Source of the DNA: Mesobacterium_A sp034670065
GTDB lineage: Bacteria; Pseudomonadota; Alphaproteobacteria; Rhodobacterales; Rhodobacteraceae
Direction of reading: 5' to 3'
Length of the DNA: 64,000 bases
Assembly (NCBI GenBank): GCA_034670065.1
Contig: JAXMOG010000008.1
Span: 1-64,000 of the forward strand
A program made the translations under genes and the position numbers. Shown here piece after piece: positions 41,644 through 50,967 of this stretch; positions within the stretch are counted from its first letter, which is position 1, and every line of letters begins with the position of its first letter. The notes beneath the pieces are model-generated. The model was not told the DNA's origin and did no database searches. It saw only the letters and a program-made list of their open reading frames with translations.

Positions 41644-42924
41644 TTACCAGTTGGGAAGTCCAAGCTGTTTGGCTTGTTTTTCCACATCTTGATCATACAG
41701 CGCTGCAGCGGATGCGGCATCGCGAATGCCTGAACCAACTTCAACTGTAATCTGTTCGAGTGCGGGCCCCTTCACCGGCGACAAAAATTCCAAAGCCGGT
41801 GCGGTTCTGCCAGCTTCTTGAAAGTAGGGTAACATATCAGATACAGCTTTTGGGACATCACCCGGCAGCCCACATCCGTTGATCAGATACGGACCGGTCG
41901 CGCCAACTGCTTCTGTGATAACGTCGCAAGCTTCTGTTGTAGCGACAAAGTTCAAGAAGTCTTTTGCCACGTCCGCATTTTCAGAACCGCGCGGAATATA
42001 ATAGCTGTTGGGCATCCAAATGGTCAGGCCATTGCTGTCTGCGCTATCGCCAGGTTGCGCGAAGAAACCAACATCATTCAGCTGATCCGGGTGATTTTGT
42101 TGAATAGCACCCACCGCAAAAGTCAGCATCGGATAGTGAGCTGCTTCACCGGTTGCGACCATGCGTAAACCGTCAGGGTAAGTTGCCGCACCGAAATCAT
42201 CGTTCAGGTAGCCAGCCTCATACACATCTTGCAAATGCTGAAATCCCGCCATTGCAGCAGGGGTCGAGGCATATTTGGCGATGTTTCCGGTGTATTCCTC
42301 GGCAAAATTGGGTTCTACCGCCTGAACGTTGAAATAATCGGCCAGCACAAACAACTGCGATGTCCAAGTATCACGGTACGTTTGCGCCACGGGTGCAACA
42401 TCACCAGCAGCTGCAATGGCCGCGTTGTTGGCCATAAACTCATCCCAAGTTTTTGGGACCGACAATCCAAGCCGCTCATACACAGCAATATTGTAGAAGA
42501 TGCCGCCGCCCATCGCTGTTTTGTTAGGAACGCCATAGACAGACCCGTTGGTGCCCGTCACCGTAGGAAGATAACTGTCGATGATATTGCCAAGGTTGGG
42601 CAGATCATCCAATGGTTCCAATGTACGGGTCGGTTTCAACGCCTGAAACAACGAGCCGCTGTTGTACGAAAAGATATCCGTCATCTCTTCTGTGGCCAGA
42701 CGGGTCTTGACGATGTTGTCGCCCTCGCCGCCGCCCGGACGTAGTTCAATCTCGAATGTGACGCCAGGATTTGCCGCACTGTACGCAGCGGTCAGGGCGT
42801 CCGTAATTGCAACGGTGTCAGGGTTATTATCAATCAGCACGGTCAATTCCTGCGCGCTGGATGCACCGGCAGACAATGCAAAAATAGCTGCCAGCGCAGT
42901 TCCCATCTTCAGACTGATATTCAT
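41644..42924 (-). CDS. Sugar ABC transporter substrate-binding protein
   Basis: A 426-residue extracellular solute-binding protein (family 1 type) with signal peptide (MGTALAAIFALSAGAS, cleavage SA/QEL near 24). The mature protein has the usual sugar-binder outline: ELTVLIDNNPDTVAITDAL at the start, PNKTAMGGGIFYN in the hinge region and GSENADVAKDFLNFV near the C-terminus. Location directly after the alpha-L-rhamnosidase gene points to a rhamnose-containing glycoside or oligosaccharide as ligand. Confidence 0.9.
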   Translation of the reverse strand: MNISLKMGTALAAIFALSAGASSAQELTVLIDNNPDTVAITDALTAAYSAANPGVTFEIELRPGGGEGDNIVKTRLATEEMTDIFSYNSGSLFQALKPTRTLEPLDDLPNLGNIIDSYLPTVTGTNGSVYGVPNKTAMGGGIFYNIAVYERLGLSVPKTWDEFMANNAAIAAAGDVAPVAQTYRDTWTSQLFVLADYFNVQAVEPNFAEEYTGNIAKYASTPAAMAGFQHLQDVYEAGYLNDDFGAATYPDGLRMVATGEAAHYPMLTFAVGAIQQNHPDQLNDVGFFAQPGDSADSNGLTIWMPNSYYIPRGSENADVAKDFLNFVATTEACDVITEAVGATGPYLINGCGLPGDVPKAVSDMLPYFQEAGRTAPALEFLSPVKGPALEQITVEVGSGIRDAASAAALYDQDVEKQAKQLGLPNW

Positions 42925-42962
42925 CTTATACTCCTCCCAAAGTACCGAGAATTCGGTGTTTC

Positions 42963-45302
42963 CTAATTTCGTTTAAATGTGATGCGATGCGTTCCTGATT
43001 GAAGGACAAGGCCATTTTCGGGGATGTCCGTTGCCGCGCCGTTCACGGTGTAGCCGGACTGATCAGCCGCCGCGACAAGCAAGCCCTCGCATCCGGACGG
43101 CAGCACAACGTCGTAGGTCACTGTGTCACCATCAAGCTGCCAACCCGCTTCGATCCGACCATGACGGCAGTCATGCCAAGCTGCGACCGGCGAGAGCTTT
43201 GGCAAGATTTGTGGCGCCAGGACAACACGATCAAATCCCGGTGCGTCGGGCGTGGGCTTAACACCAGCAACATCTTCGAAAAGCCACTGACACACGGCCC
43301 CATAGGCGTAGTGATTGTAGCTATTCATGAACGGATCATACAGTTCGCCATCCGGGCCCATCGCATCCCAACGTTCCCAAATCGTCGTGGCCCCCATATC
43401 CACCTGATAAAGCCAGCCTGGCACGTCTCTGTTCAAGAACAGCATCTCGGCCATGTCGTTCATGCCCAGCTTTGACAGGGCGGGCAGCAACGCAGGTGTG
43501 CCGATAAATCCTGTTCCAATTAAGCCTTTGGCATCCACGATAACCTTTCGAAAATAAGCTTTGGCAGCGTCCAAATGCGCGGCTGGGATCAGGTCATACA
43601 AAGCGGCCAACGCATAAGAGGTCTGATCATTATGGCCCAACCGCCCCGAAGGGCTGATGAATTCATGCGCGAAAGCTTCCCGAATTTCCTCAGCGCGTGC
43701 CCGCAATTCTTTCTGCGCGTTGGCATTTCCAATGATACCGGCAATTTTCGCAGCCAGATCGGTGGAAATGAAGTGGTAAAGCGTTGCCGCGCAGTCAGCA
43801 TCGATCGTTGGTCGCGGCAAACGAGAGTCACCCGTGGGCTGTAGCCAATCACCAAAAGTGAACCCCTTTTCGCCCCATGTCGTATGGGTCAAAACGATGG
43901 GTCCATCACCAATAGACCAAAGGTAATCCACCCATTTGCGCATTGCTGGAAAGCATTCGTGCAGAACAGCGGCGTCGCCGTAGTGAAGATAAAGTTGCCA
44001 AGGCAAAACGGTGATTACATCCCCCCAACCGGTTGCCCCGGCCCAGTCACCCGGCACCTTCTCGGGGTGAAGCCGCGTGGGGTCAGGCGAGAAATGAGGG
44101 ACTGCGCCATCGGCCCGCTGATCATGGACAACATCGCGGATGTAGTCCCGAAGGAACCGCTCACTGTCGGCCATCCAGCAAGCCGTACCGGCGAACACCT
44201 GCGCATCACCAGTCCAGCCCAAACGCTCGTCACGCTGGGGGCAATCTGTTGGAATCTCGATAAAGTTTGATCGTTGCGACCAAAGTGTATTTTGCACCAA
44301 GCGGTTAACCTGGGGCACGCCACACGTGAAGCCACCAGCCTGATCCGGAACTGACGAAAGCGGTACAGACACGACATCCGTCAGGGTTGCAGTCCCCTCT
44401 ATCGTGATCCGCGCATAGCGATAGCCCATGAAAGTGAACAAAGGCGCATAGGTTTCCTCCCCGTCCCCCTTCAGCGTATAGCGGGTTTCACACCGTGCAT
44501 CGCGGTAGTTGCGGTTGTCAAATTCACGGCCCGGACCAAGAACCTCTGAATGCTCGACGCGCACCGTAGCCCCCGCCTGCCCTTTGACAGAAAAGCGCAC
44601 ATAGCCACCCGCATTCTGACCAAAATCATAGATCGTCGCCTCGTCAACTTGCCAGACATCGACAGGTTTCAGCGCGGGCAGTTCTTGAACAGGATCGGAG
44701 TCCTTGGGCTCCAGAAGCGACTTGTCGAAATCTAGTGCCTCAACCTTCGCTGATACGGAAAGATAATCCAGCCGCGCGTCGAAATCCTCTCCGAGATAGA
44801 TCCCAGACTGCGTGACAGGCAGCAAACCGCTGCCCCATCTCTCATCCGTTTTTTCAAGAATTTCGCCGCCGATTTCGATTTCCGCAATCGCTGCGATCCG
44901 ATCACCCCAGCAGTTTGTGACCTGTGTTTCGCGCCACATCAATTGTGAACGGAACCAACCATCACCCAACCAAATGACAACACTGTTTTGGCCGGGCTTC
45001 AGCAGGTCAGTTACATCGTAAGACTGATAGGCCAACCGATTGTCGTAACACATCCATCCCGGTGTAAGCTGATCATTGCCAACGCGCTGGCCATTGATGA
45101 ACGCGCGATAAAGCCCCTGAGCGGTAATATGGAGCATCGCAGGTCCGTTTGACGATGCGAGCTGAAACTCATGAGAAACAAAGCTGGCACGGGTCCCCTG
45201 CCCCGCGTCTGACAGCGGCGAAATCATACTGGCTTGCCATTCACGAGACTTGGGCACCCTGTTACGGGATGGCGCGCCATCATCGGTCTTTAGCTTTGCC
45301 AT
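42963..45302 (-). CDS. Alpha-L-rhamnosidase, glycoside hydrolase family 78
   Basis: A 779-residue inverting hydrolase that removes terminal alpha-L-rhamnose. N-terminal beta domains (about 20-320; YRAFINGQRVGNDQLTPGW is typical) precede the (alpha/alpha)6 barrel with the catalytic-region motif CPQRDERLGWTGDAQVF and the acidic motif GATTIWERWDAMGPDG, then a C-terminal beta domain. No signal peptide, so substrates must be imported first. ATG at 45302 has GGGGAAG upstream; an upstream start at 45338 is possible. First gene of the minus-strand rhamnoside operon. Confidence 0.92.
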   Translation of the reverse strand: MAKLKTDDGAPSRNRVPKSREWQASMISPLSDAGQGTRASFVSHEFQLASSNGPAMLHITAQGLYRAFINGQRVGNDQLTPGWMCYDNRLAYQSYDVTDLLKPGQNSVVIWLGDGWFRSQLMWRETQVTNCWGDRIAAIAEIEIGGEILEKTDERWGSGLLPVTQSGIYLGEDFDARLDYLSVSAKVEALDFDKSLLEPKDSDPVQELPALKPVDVWQVDEATIYDFGQNAGGYVRFSVKGQAGATVRVEHSEVLGPGREFDNRNYRDARCETRYTLKGDGEETYAPLFTFMGYRYARITIEGTATLTDVVSVPLSSVPDQAGGFTCGVPQVNRLVQNTLWSQRSNFIEIPTDCPQRDERLGWTGDAQVFAGTACWMADSERFLRDYIRDVVHDQRADGAVPHFSPDPTRLHPEKVPGDWAGATGWGDVITVLPWQLYLHYGDAAVLHECFPAMRKWVDYLWSIGDGPIVLTHTTWGEKGFTFGDWLQPTGDSRLPRPTIDADCAATLYHFISTDLAAKIAGIIGNANAQKELRARAEEIREAFAHEFISPSGRLGHNDQTSYALAALYDLIPAAHLDAAKAYFRKVIVDAKGLIGTGFIGTPALLPALSKLGMNDMAEMLFLNRDVPGWLYQVDMGATTIWERWDAMGPDGELYDPFMNSYNHYAYGAVCQWLFEDVAGVKPTPDAPGFDRVVLAPQILPKLSPVAAWHDCRHGRIEAGWQLDGDTVTYDVVLPSGCEGLLVAAADQSGYTVNGAATDIPENGLVLQSGTHRITFKRN

Positions 45303-45347
45303 CACGACTTCCCCATCCCAAATTCGCATCACGGTCATTTCGTGTAC

Positions 45348-45373
45348 CGTTCTACGTTTAACGTTCTACGTTT
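45348..45373. promoter_or_regulatory. Tandem 12-bp repeats CGTTCTACGTTT between rhamnosidase and LacI genes
   Basis: CGTTCTACGTTT is present at 45348-45359 and again at 45362-45373, with AA between. They lie in the divergent promoter region and are probably regulator-binding sites; the AACGTT core has the central CG favoured by LacI-family proteins. Function is inferred. Confidence 0.5.
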
Positions 45374-45450
45374 CCCTTTGCATTGCAATATTTTTTTTCA
45401 TATGATCTTGAGAAACCGCCTTCTAGGCGAATAAGGCATTGATTTTAGAT

Positions 45451-46464
45451 ATGAATAAACCCAGCAAGGCACCCAATCTGACAATCAAAACTGTCGCTGC
45501 CGATGCGGGTGTTTCAGTTGCAGCCGTGTCCAAAGTGCTGCGCGGAGCCTACGGAGTTAGCGATTCACTCCGTGAAAATGTCATGGAATCGATCGAGCGT
45601 CTTGGCTATCGCCCAAGCACAGCCGCACGAGGTATGCGCGGAAAAACCTACACAATTGGTATTCTTGTAGGTGACATGTCCAACCCATTTCTTCCTGAAC
45701 TGATCTTGGGTGTTCAGGGTGTCTTGGAAGCGTCCAACTACAAATCGATGATCGGGGTTGGACAGGGACGACGCAAAATTGAAAGCTCTCTCATCGAGTC
45801 GATGATCGACAATCGTATGGATGGGCTGATCCTTGTTGCGCCGCGTCTTTCTGGTGATTTTCTAGCGCGGTTTTCCCGCCAAATACCAATGGTTGTCGTG
45901 GGCCACCATGAACCATCCGCAGACACGTTCGACACCGTCAATTCAGACGATGAGATGGGCGCGTCTTTGGCAACCAGAGCATTGTTGGACAAGGGCTACA
46001 AATCGATCGAAATGCTAAGCGTCGCTGACAAAGTTGGTGGCGATTTTGATGTGTTCCGGTCACGCGAAACTGGCTTTCAGTCTGAAATGGCGGCGGCCGG
46101 ATTGCCGGTCATTGTTCATCGATTGCGCGAAGCCAGCGGCTCACTAGAGGAAGACTTGGCCGCATTTCTTGACCTCCCTCAACTGCCCCGCGCTGTCCTT
46201 TGCTGGAGCGACCTACACGCCATTCCTCTGATCAACATGGCAAAATCGCGTGGGATACGCGTGCCAGAAGACCTGGCGATTGTCGGTTATGATAACAATC
46301 CAATCGCTCAGTTGCCCCTGATCGATTTGGCCAGCGTTGATCAAGATGCACATGTGCTTGGCAAAATCGCGGCTCAATCGCTTCTGGCTCGTATTGGCGG
46401 CCGAACAACCACAGAGCATGCAACCATCGACCCGGTTCTGATTAGACGAAGCAGTCTGGGCTAA
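45451..46464 (+). CDS. LacI-family transcriptional regulator of the rhamnoside operon
   Basis: A 337-residue repressor: LacI-type helix-turn-helix (about 10-60; TIKTVAADAGVSVAAVSKVL, then hinge YRPSTAARGMRG) and a periplasmic-binding-like sugar-sensing domain (about 65-335). It is divergent from the rhamnosidase and transport genes. I prefer ATG at 45451; an in-frame TTG at 45439 would add four residues. A rhamnoside or rhamnose derivative is the likely inducer. Confidence 0.92.
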   Translation: MNKPSKAPNLTIKTVAADAGVSVAAVSKVLRGAYGVSDSLRENVMESIERLGYRPSTAARGMRGKTYTIGILVGDMSNPFLPELILGVQGVLEASNYKSMIGVGQGRRKIESSLIESMIDNRMDGLILVAPRLSGDFLARFSRQIPMVVVGHHEPSADTFDTVNSDDEMGASLATRALLDKGYKSIEMLSVADKVGGDFDVFRSRETGFQSEMAAAGLPVIVHRLREASGSLEEDLAAFLDLPQLPRAVLCWSDLHAIPLINMAKSRGIRVPEDLAIVGYDNNPIAQLPLIDLASVDQDAHVLGKIAAQSLLARIGGRTTTEHATIDPVLIRRSSLG

Positions 46465-46478
46465 CCGGAATCCGGTTA
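46462..46478 (+). terminator. Hairpin overlapping the LacI stop codon
   Basis: TAACCGG-AAT-CCGGTTA forms a 7-bp perfect stem that includes the TAA stop codon. No T-run follows, so its termination strength is uncertain. Confidence 0.4.
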
Positions 46479-46768
46479 CGACATTCGAAGCCACGGCCCC
46501 GGAGGAAACATAGGAACACGTCACATTTGCCATTGCCTGGGGCATCGCCGCCGTTTCTTTCAATAAAATTGACTGGCTTAGGCGAATTAGTCACAAACCA
46601 GATGAGATTTCGTCTCGCTTTGACCCGATTCAAAGCCTAAGTCGAATGACATATTTCCGCGAGTTCGCTCTTGTTTCCTAGTACACCATTGTAGTTGAAT
46701 CTTCGTTTGGCTGCCGACAAAATGCCGAAGCTAGGATTCAGCCGTGCCCAAAGGAATAATCTAGATAA
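46479..46768. other. 290-bp gap, no gene seen
   Basis: Between the LacI gene and the glycosyltransferase gene. Presumably contains the promoter of the latter; nothing else recognised. Confidence 0.45.
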
Positions 46769-48316
46769 ATGCGGGCGATGCTCAGACGAAAAATCGCGCA
46801 GATCGGTGCGCGCCCAGGCGCGTTCTATGTGATCGTTTTGGCAATGGTTGCCGTCGCTCAGGCGGCCAACTTTGTGGCCTTTCAAAACCGGGGAACATGG
46901 GCCGAAGCGGTTTTGCCAACTTATACCCATGTTATCGCGCTCGTTCTGGGAACAATATTCCTTTTCCGTGCGGTCCAGCTGGTTGGCGCATTGATTTGGG
47001 CAAATGTGTATGGCGGCACGCCACTGCCAGCCCCATACCTACGCACCCAGTCAAAGCTTCCCATGGTCACGGTGCAAATTCCGGTGCGAAACGAGCCACT
47101 TGAAGTTGCCCGCACCGCCATCGACGCCGCGTTTGATTTGGACTACCCGCCGGATCGACTGGAAATTCAGGTGATCGACAATAGCGATGGTCCCGAATTC
47201 ACCAAGGCAATCAAAGAGTATCTGACCAGGAAATCAGATGATATCTCCACCATTGCGCAAGCACCCTTTGTCAGCTTCTTACATCGTGACGGAACGAAAG
47301 GCTTCAAAGCGGGCAATCTGAATTTGGGTCGTGCCCAAGCGCGGGGTGAGTACTTTCTAATTCTGGACGCGGACTCAACCGTTCCGCCGGCCACTTTGCT
47401 GCAGGCGCTACCGTATTTTGAAGATACAGAGCTGGGCTTTCTTCAGTTGCGGGTTGATCCGACAAACGAAGAAGAAAACATCGTGACCCGCGCAGCGGCT
47501 GTTACGATCCGGGCCCGCTATATGACAATGCGGGTCAGAGATACCCAAGGCATCGTACAGTTTGATGGTCACAACGGCATTTTCCGGGGCGAAGCTTTGG
47601 ACGCCGTAGGCGGTTGGGCGGAAGAAGTGTCAGAGGACTTGGTCACATCCGTTCGGATCATTCTGGCAGGATATCGGTCACGTTTTGCCGATCTTCCCAG
47701 TGGAGAGCTGCTGCCCGCGCAGTTTACAGAGCTTTATCGCCAACGTCGCCGTTGGGCCCATGGAACCGTTGATTTCTTAAAAAAGGAAGGGCTTGGGATT
47801 TTGCGCTCATCCCGGTTGCGCTGGTTTCAAAAGCTGGACCTGTTCTACGCCTCGATCAACATCCTTGTCGAAGCTTTCATCTGGGTCATGCTATTTTCTT
47901 TCGCACCCCTGCCCGCCATGACGTTTTTGGAAATTGTGATCCTGTTTTCCTTACTGCCAACCTTTCTGTCCAGCCGACTGGGCGTGATCGGCACCATCAA
48001 ACGGCAATTCGCACTGATTTTTGTGATCTCGGCTATTTTGCCCGCTTTGGCACAGGGTGCGTTAAAAGGAATTTCAGCCGGAAAATCGAACTTCACAGTA
48101 ACAAAGAAAAACAACTTCACCCGAATGGGCTTAGTCGACCTGATCAAAACCTATGCCTTCAGCATCATCACTGCGTTTGTGTTTTTGATTGTGGCCGCTC
48201 TTCTGGCACCCAGCGTGGCGAAGTATTTCAACAGCTATCTTCCCGGCACCATCATTATGGGGTCGTCGTTCATTGCGCCGATTGTCCTGAATTATTGGAC
48301 AAGCAAGCGGCGATAA
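46769..48316 (+). CDS. Membrane glycosyltransferase family 2 (cellulose-synthase-like), second copy
   Basis: A 515-residue processive-type glycosyltransferase. Two N-terminal helices (about 20-40, 55-80), GT-A core (95-345) and four or so C-terminal helices (350-510). Motifs: VIDNSDGPEF, DxD in LDADSTVPP, the acid pair in SEDLVTSV and QRRRWAHG. It makes or extends a surface polysaccharide or glycolipid. It stands alone, unlike the 24-25.6 kb copy that is paired with an acyltransferase. Confidence 0.9.
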   Translation: MRAMLRRKIAQIGARPGAFYVIVLAMVAVAQAANFVAFQNRGTWAEAVLPTYTHVIALVLGTIFLFRAVQLVGALIWANVYGGTPLPAPYLRTQSKLPMVTVQIPVRNEPLEVARTAIDAAFDLDYPPDRLEIQVIDNSDGPEFTKAIKEYLTRKSDDISTIAQAPFVSFLHRDGTKGFKAGNLNLGRAQARGEYFLILDADSTVPPATLLQALPYFEDTELGFLQLRVDPTNEEENIVTRAAAVTIRARYMTMRVRDTQGIVQFDGHNGIFRGEALDAVGGWAEEVSEDLVTSVRIILAGYRSRFADLPSGELLPAQFTELYRQRRRWAHGTVDFLKKEGLGILRSSRLRWFQKLDLFYASINILVEAFIWVMLFSFAPLPAMTFLEIVILFSLLPTFLSSRLGVIGTIKRQFALIFVISAILPALAQGALKGISAGKSNFTVTKKNNFTRMGLVDLIKTYAFSIITAFVFLIVAALLAPSVAKYFNSYLPGTIIMGSSFIAPIVLNYWTSKRR

Positions 48317-48414
48317 TCGCGCCAGTCGAACCCGGTTTCGCGAGCGTCCAACTTGACCCAAATTTTCAGTGCTGCCAGCGCCTGTCCTAATACACGTCTG
48401 CCAGTGTGCAATGG

Positions 48415-49950
48415 TCAGCGATGCAGCCCCGCGAAGCGCACGCCGCTCAGATCTGCCATTTCTTTCTTCCAGGTTGTGATATCCCGATGCGCAAAGTCTG
48501 ACAGGCTGCTGTGTCCGCAAGCCCGTGCCAAAACCTGCATCAGTTCGACCGAAGCATTGAAATAGCGGGCCAGCTTTTGCGCGCCAACTTCCACATCCAG
48601 CCGTTGCCGCAGCTCTGGCTTTTGGGTCGCAATGCCGACAGGGCAATTGTTGGAATTACACATCCGGGCCGCAATACAGCCGACAGCCTGCATTGCAGAA
48701 TTGGACACCGCCACCGCATCCGCACCCAACGCCATGGCCTTTGCAAAATCTTCAGCCACGCGCAGCCCTCCGGTGATAACCAGCGTCACGTCACGGCCTG
48801 CCTTGGCATCCAGATGCGCGCGGGCGCGTGCCAGCGCCGGGATTGTCGGAACCGAAATATGATCTCGGAAAATCAGCGGCGCTGCCCCGGTCCCACCGCC
48901 ACGCCCATCAAGAATGATGTAGTCAGCACTGGCCTCAAGGGCGAAATCAATGTCGTCTTCAATATGGTTGGCCGACAGCTTGAAACCGATGGGAATACCG
49001 CCAGACCGTTCACGCACCTCGTCAGCCACTTTGCGGAAGTCACTGGGTGTATGAAGATCAGGAAAAGTTGCTGGCGATATTGCGCTTTGTCCGGGTTCCA
49101 ACCCCCGCACCTGAGCAATTTTACCCTGCACTTTGTCGCCCGGCAGATGGCCCCCCGTGCCCGTCTTTGCACCTTGGCCGCCCTTGAAGTGAAACGCCTG
49201 AACTTGCGCCACCAACTCTGGTTTCCACCCAAATCTGGCAGAGGCGAGCTCGTAGAAATAGCGTGAATTTTCAGCCTGTTCCTCGGCCAGCATACCACCT
49301 TCGCCGGAACAGATTCCGGTTCCGGCCATCTCTGCACCGCGCGCGAGCGCTGTTTTGGCTTCCTGCGACAGCGCGCCAAAGCTCATATCCGAAACAAACA
49401 GTGGGATGTTCAGCTGCAAGGGCTTTGCAGCCCGCGGCCCGATTGTTACCTCGGCAGACACCGAAACGTCGTCCAGCAATGGCTTGCGCGCCATTTGCGC
49501 AGGTAGAATTTGGATGTCATCCCAATGCGGCAAATCCTTGCGGGGCACGCCCATTGCACCCATTTCGCCGTGGCGCCCCAGTTTGGACAACCCATCACGA
49601 GCCAAAGCATGAATCCGAGCCACAGTCGGCTCTTCGGGCGTTGGGGCCGCAATGGGCACAGTTGATTTGGGTTTGGGCGCAGCCTCCCCGGGCTGCAAGC
49701 TCGCCAAAGACGCATGCGTCCCGTCACAGAAAGGGGCATTTGCACTGGCCTTGCATTGGCACAACGCCGCTGCACCAGTCTTTTCAGCCGTAAACTTCAA
49801 AGGGGAAATATCGCTTCCCGCGTGCGATCCATCACAAAAAGGCTGGCTTTGCGAACGGCCACAACGGCACCAGAAATAGTCTTTGCCTGCCTCCAATTCT
49901 GTCTTGGCAGGGGATTTGGCGGCAATGATCGGAACGTTTTGATCTTGCAT
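48415..49950 (-). CDS. CDGSH iron-sulfur domains fused to glutamate-synthase-like FMN domain
   Basis: A 511-residue fusion. Two CDGSH zinc-finger-type [2Fe-2S] motifs come first (Cys28, Cys30, Cys39, His43 in CRCGRSQSQPFCDGSH; Cys64, Cys66, Cys75, His79 in CQCKASANAPFCDGTH). After a Pro-rich linker (about 85-110) follows the FMN-binding half of glutamate synthase (130-500; VSDMSFGALSQEAK, GGQGAKTGTGGHL, GTGAAPLIFRDH, CNSNNCPVGIATQ). No glutaminase or NADPH domain is present. So it probably passes electrons between a CDGSH cluster and FMN; the reaction is unknown. Start at 49950 chosen by AAGGA upstream; 49968 is possible. Confidence 0.85.
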   Translation of the reverse strand: MQDQNVPIIAAKSPAKTELEAGKDYFWCRCGRSQSQPFCDGSHAGSDISPLKFTAEKTGAAALCQCKASANAPFCDGTHASLASLQPGEAAPKPKSTVPIAAPTPEEPTVARIHALARDGLSKLGRHGEMGAMGVPRKDLPHWDDIQILPAQMARKPLLDDVSVSAEVTIGPRAAKPLQLNIPLFVSDMSFGALSQEAKTALARGAEMAGTGICSGEGGMLAEEQAENSRYFYELASARFGWKPELVAQVQAFHFKGGQGAKTGTGGHLPGDKVQGKIAQVRGLEPGQSAISPATFPDLHTPSDFRKVADEVRERSGGIPIGFKLSANHIEDDIDFALEASADYIILDGRGGGTGAAPLIFRDHISVPTIPALARARAHLDAKAGRDVTLVITGGLRVAEDFAKAMALGADAVAVSNSAMQAVGCIAARMCNSNNCPVGIATQKPELRQRLDVEVGAQKLARYFNASVELMQVLARACGHSSLSDFAHRDITTWKKEMADLSGVRFAGLHR

Positions 49951-50050
49951 TTGCGTGTCATCCTTCAAATTCTGGTTGTGTCACTTGCGGTGCAACACTT
50001 CTTTGCGAATGGGAGACCCTGCGCCCAAGCGCCGTATGCCACCGGCCGTG

Positions 50051-50692
50051 TCAGTCAGACGAACCGCTGTCTCGCCATTTGGCGTCATAATGTGTGCCAT
50101 CGCAAAACGGCTTGTTCTTGGACAAACCACAACGACACAGCGCGTATTTCGTACGGCTGGCGCCAACGCCGTTGAACTCTGCATCCAGCGCTACATTTGT
50201 AACGCGATAGGGTCCGTTTTTTTCAACATGTACGCCCACATCGCCGGTGGTCATGTGCTGCGCGGCGACATTGCCAACAGAGACACGCAGCGCGCCAGAC
50301 GGACAGGCGGCGATGACATCCAGAATTTCGACAAGACTGCCGCCATCTGGTTGAATCCACGGTTTTTCCCTAGGATTGAAAACTGATATGGCCCGCGCCT
50401 GACACTCGCCCGCATGGGTACACAGAACCGGCGTATAGCTGATGGTCACATCAACACCATCGGCCACGCCTGAGTATTCAACCGCCGCATTGCGTAGTTT
50501 CGATTGATCCGGCGCACTTGTGAACCCAGCCGCGTTATGTGAACCGTCGCAAAACGGCTTGTTCCCCGACGCCCCACAGCGGCACAAGGCCATAACGGGT
50601 TTACCTTCTGCCGCCGTGCCGGTCAGATTGGGAACGTTTTCAACGACCAACGGGCCGTCCTCACGCGGTGTAATCTTGGGTAAATCAGTCAT
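50051..50692 (-). CDS. CDGSH - mono-ferredoxin-like - CDGSH iron-sulfur protein
   Basis: A 213-residue protein with three iron-sulfur modules: CDGSH motif 1 (Cys37, Cys39, Cys48, His52), a Fer4_19/DUF1271-type domain (Cys91, Cys97 and Cys130 in CTHAGEC and ACPSGAL) and CDGSH motif 2 (Cys186, Cys188, Cys197, His201). No signal peptide. The start at 50692 has a strong GAAGGAG. It lies 100 bp upstream of the CDGSH-glutamate-synthase fusion on the same strand, so the two are probably expressed together as electron-transfer partners. Confidence 0.85.
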   Translation of the reverse strand: MTDLPKITPREDGPLVVENVPNLTGTAAEGKPVMALCRCGASGNKPFCDGSHNAAGFTSAPDQSKLRNAAVEYSGVADGVDVTISYTPVLCTHAGECQARAISVFNPREKPWIQPDGGSLVEILDVIAACPSGALRVSVGNVAAQHMTTGDVGVHVEKNGPYRVTNVALDAEFNGVGASRTKYALCRCGLSKNKPFCDGTHYDAKWRDSGSSD

Positions 50693-50967
50693 GCGAACTC
50701 CTTCTCGAACTAGGGTTGTGTCGCACCTCAGCTGCCAATCATATGACAGTGAGGTCGCGAAACCCTGAGCTTGAAGATGATGGCCCAAGCAATGAAGAGA
50801 GTCATCATTTTACTGCGCATGACATTCACATCGCGCCACAGCCAATCAAGGCTCGTGTAAAAGCATCGGGTTGATTTGCCTCAAATCTCAATACAGCTGG
50901 CTTGCCACCAACTGCACAGCCGTACCGATGAACGCCAGTATAGCAGCTTACAGCGTCAAAGACCGCC

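Noticed and set aside
45348..45373. Two identical 12-bp repeats considered as a CRISPR or iteron array
   Set aside because: Only two units with a 2-bp gap in a divergent promoter; operator sites are the simpler explanation.
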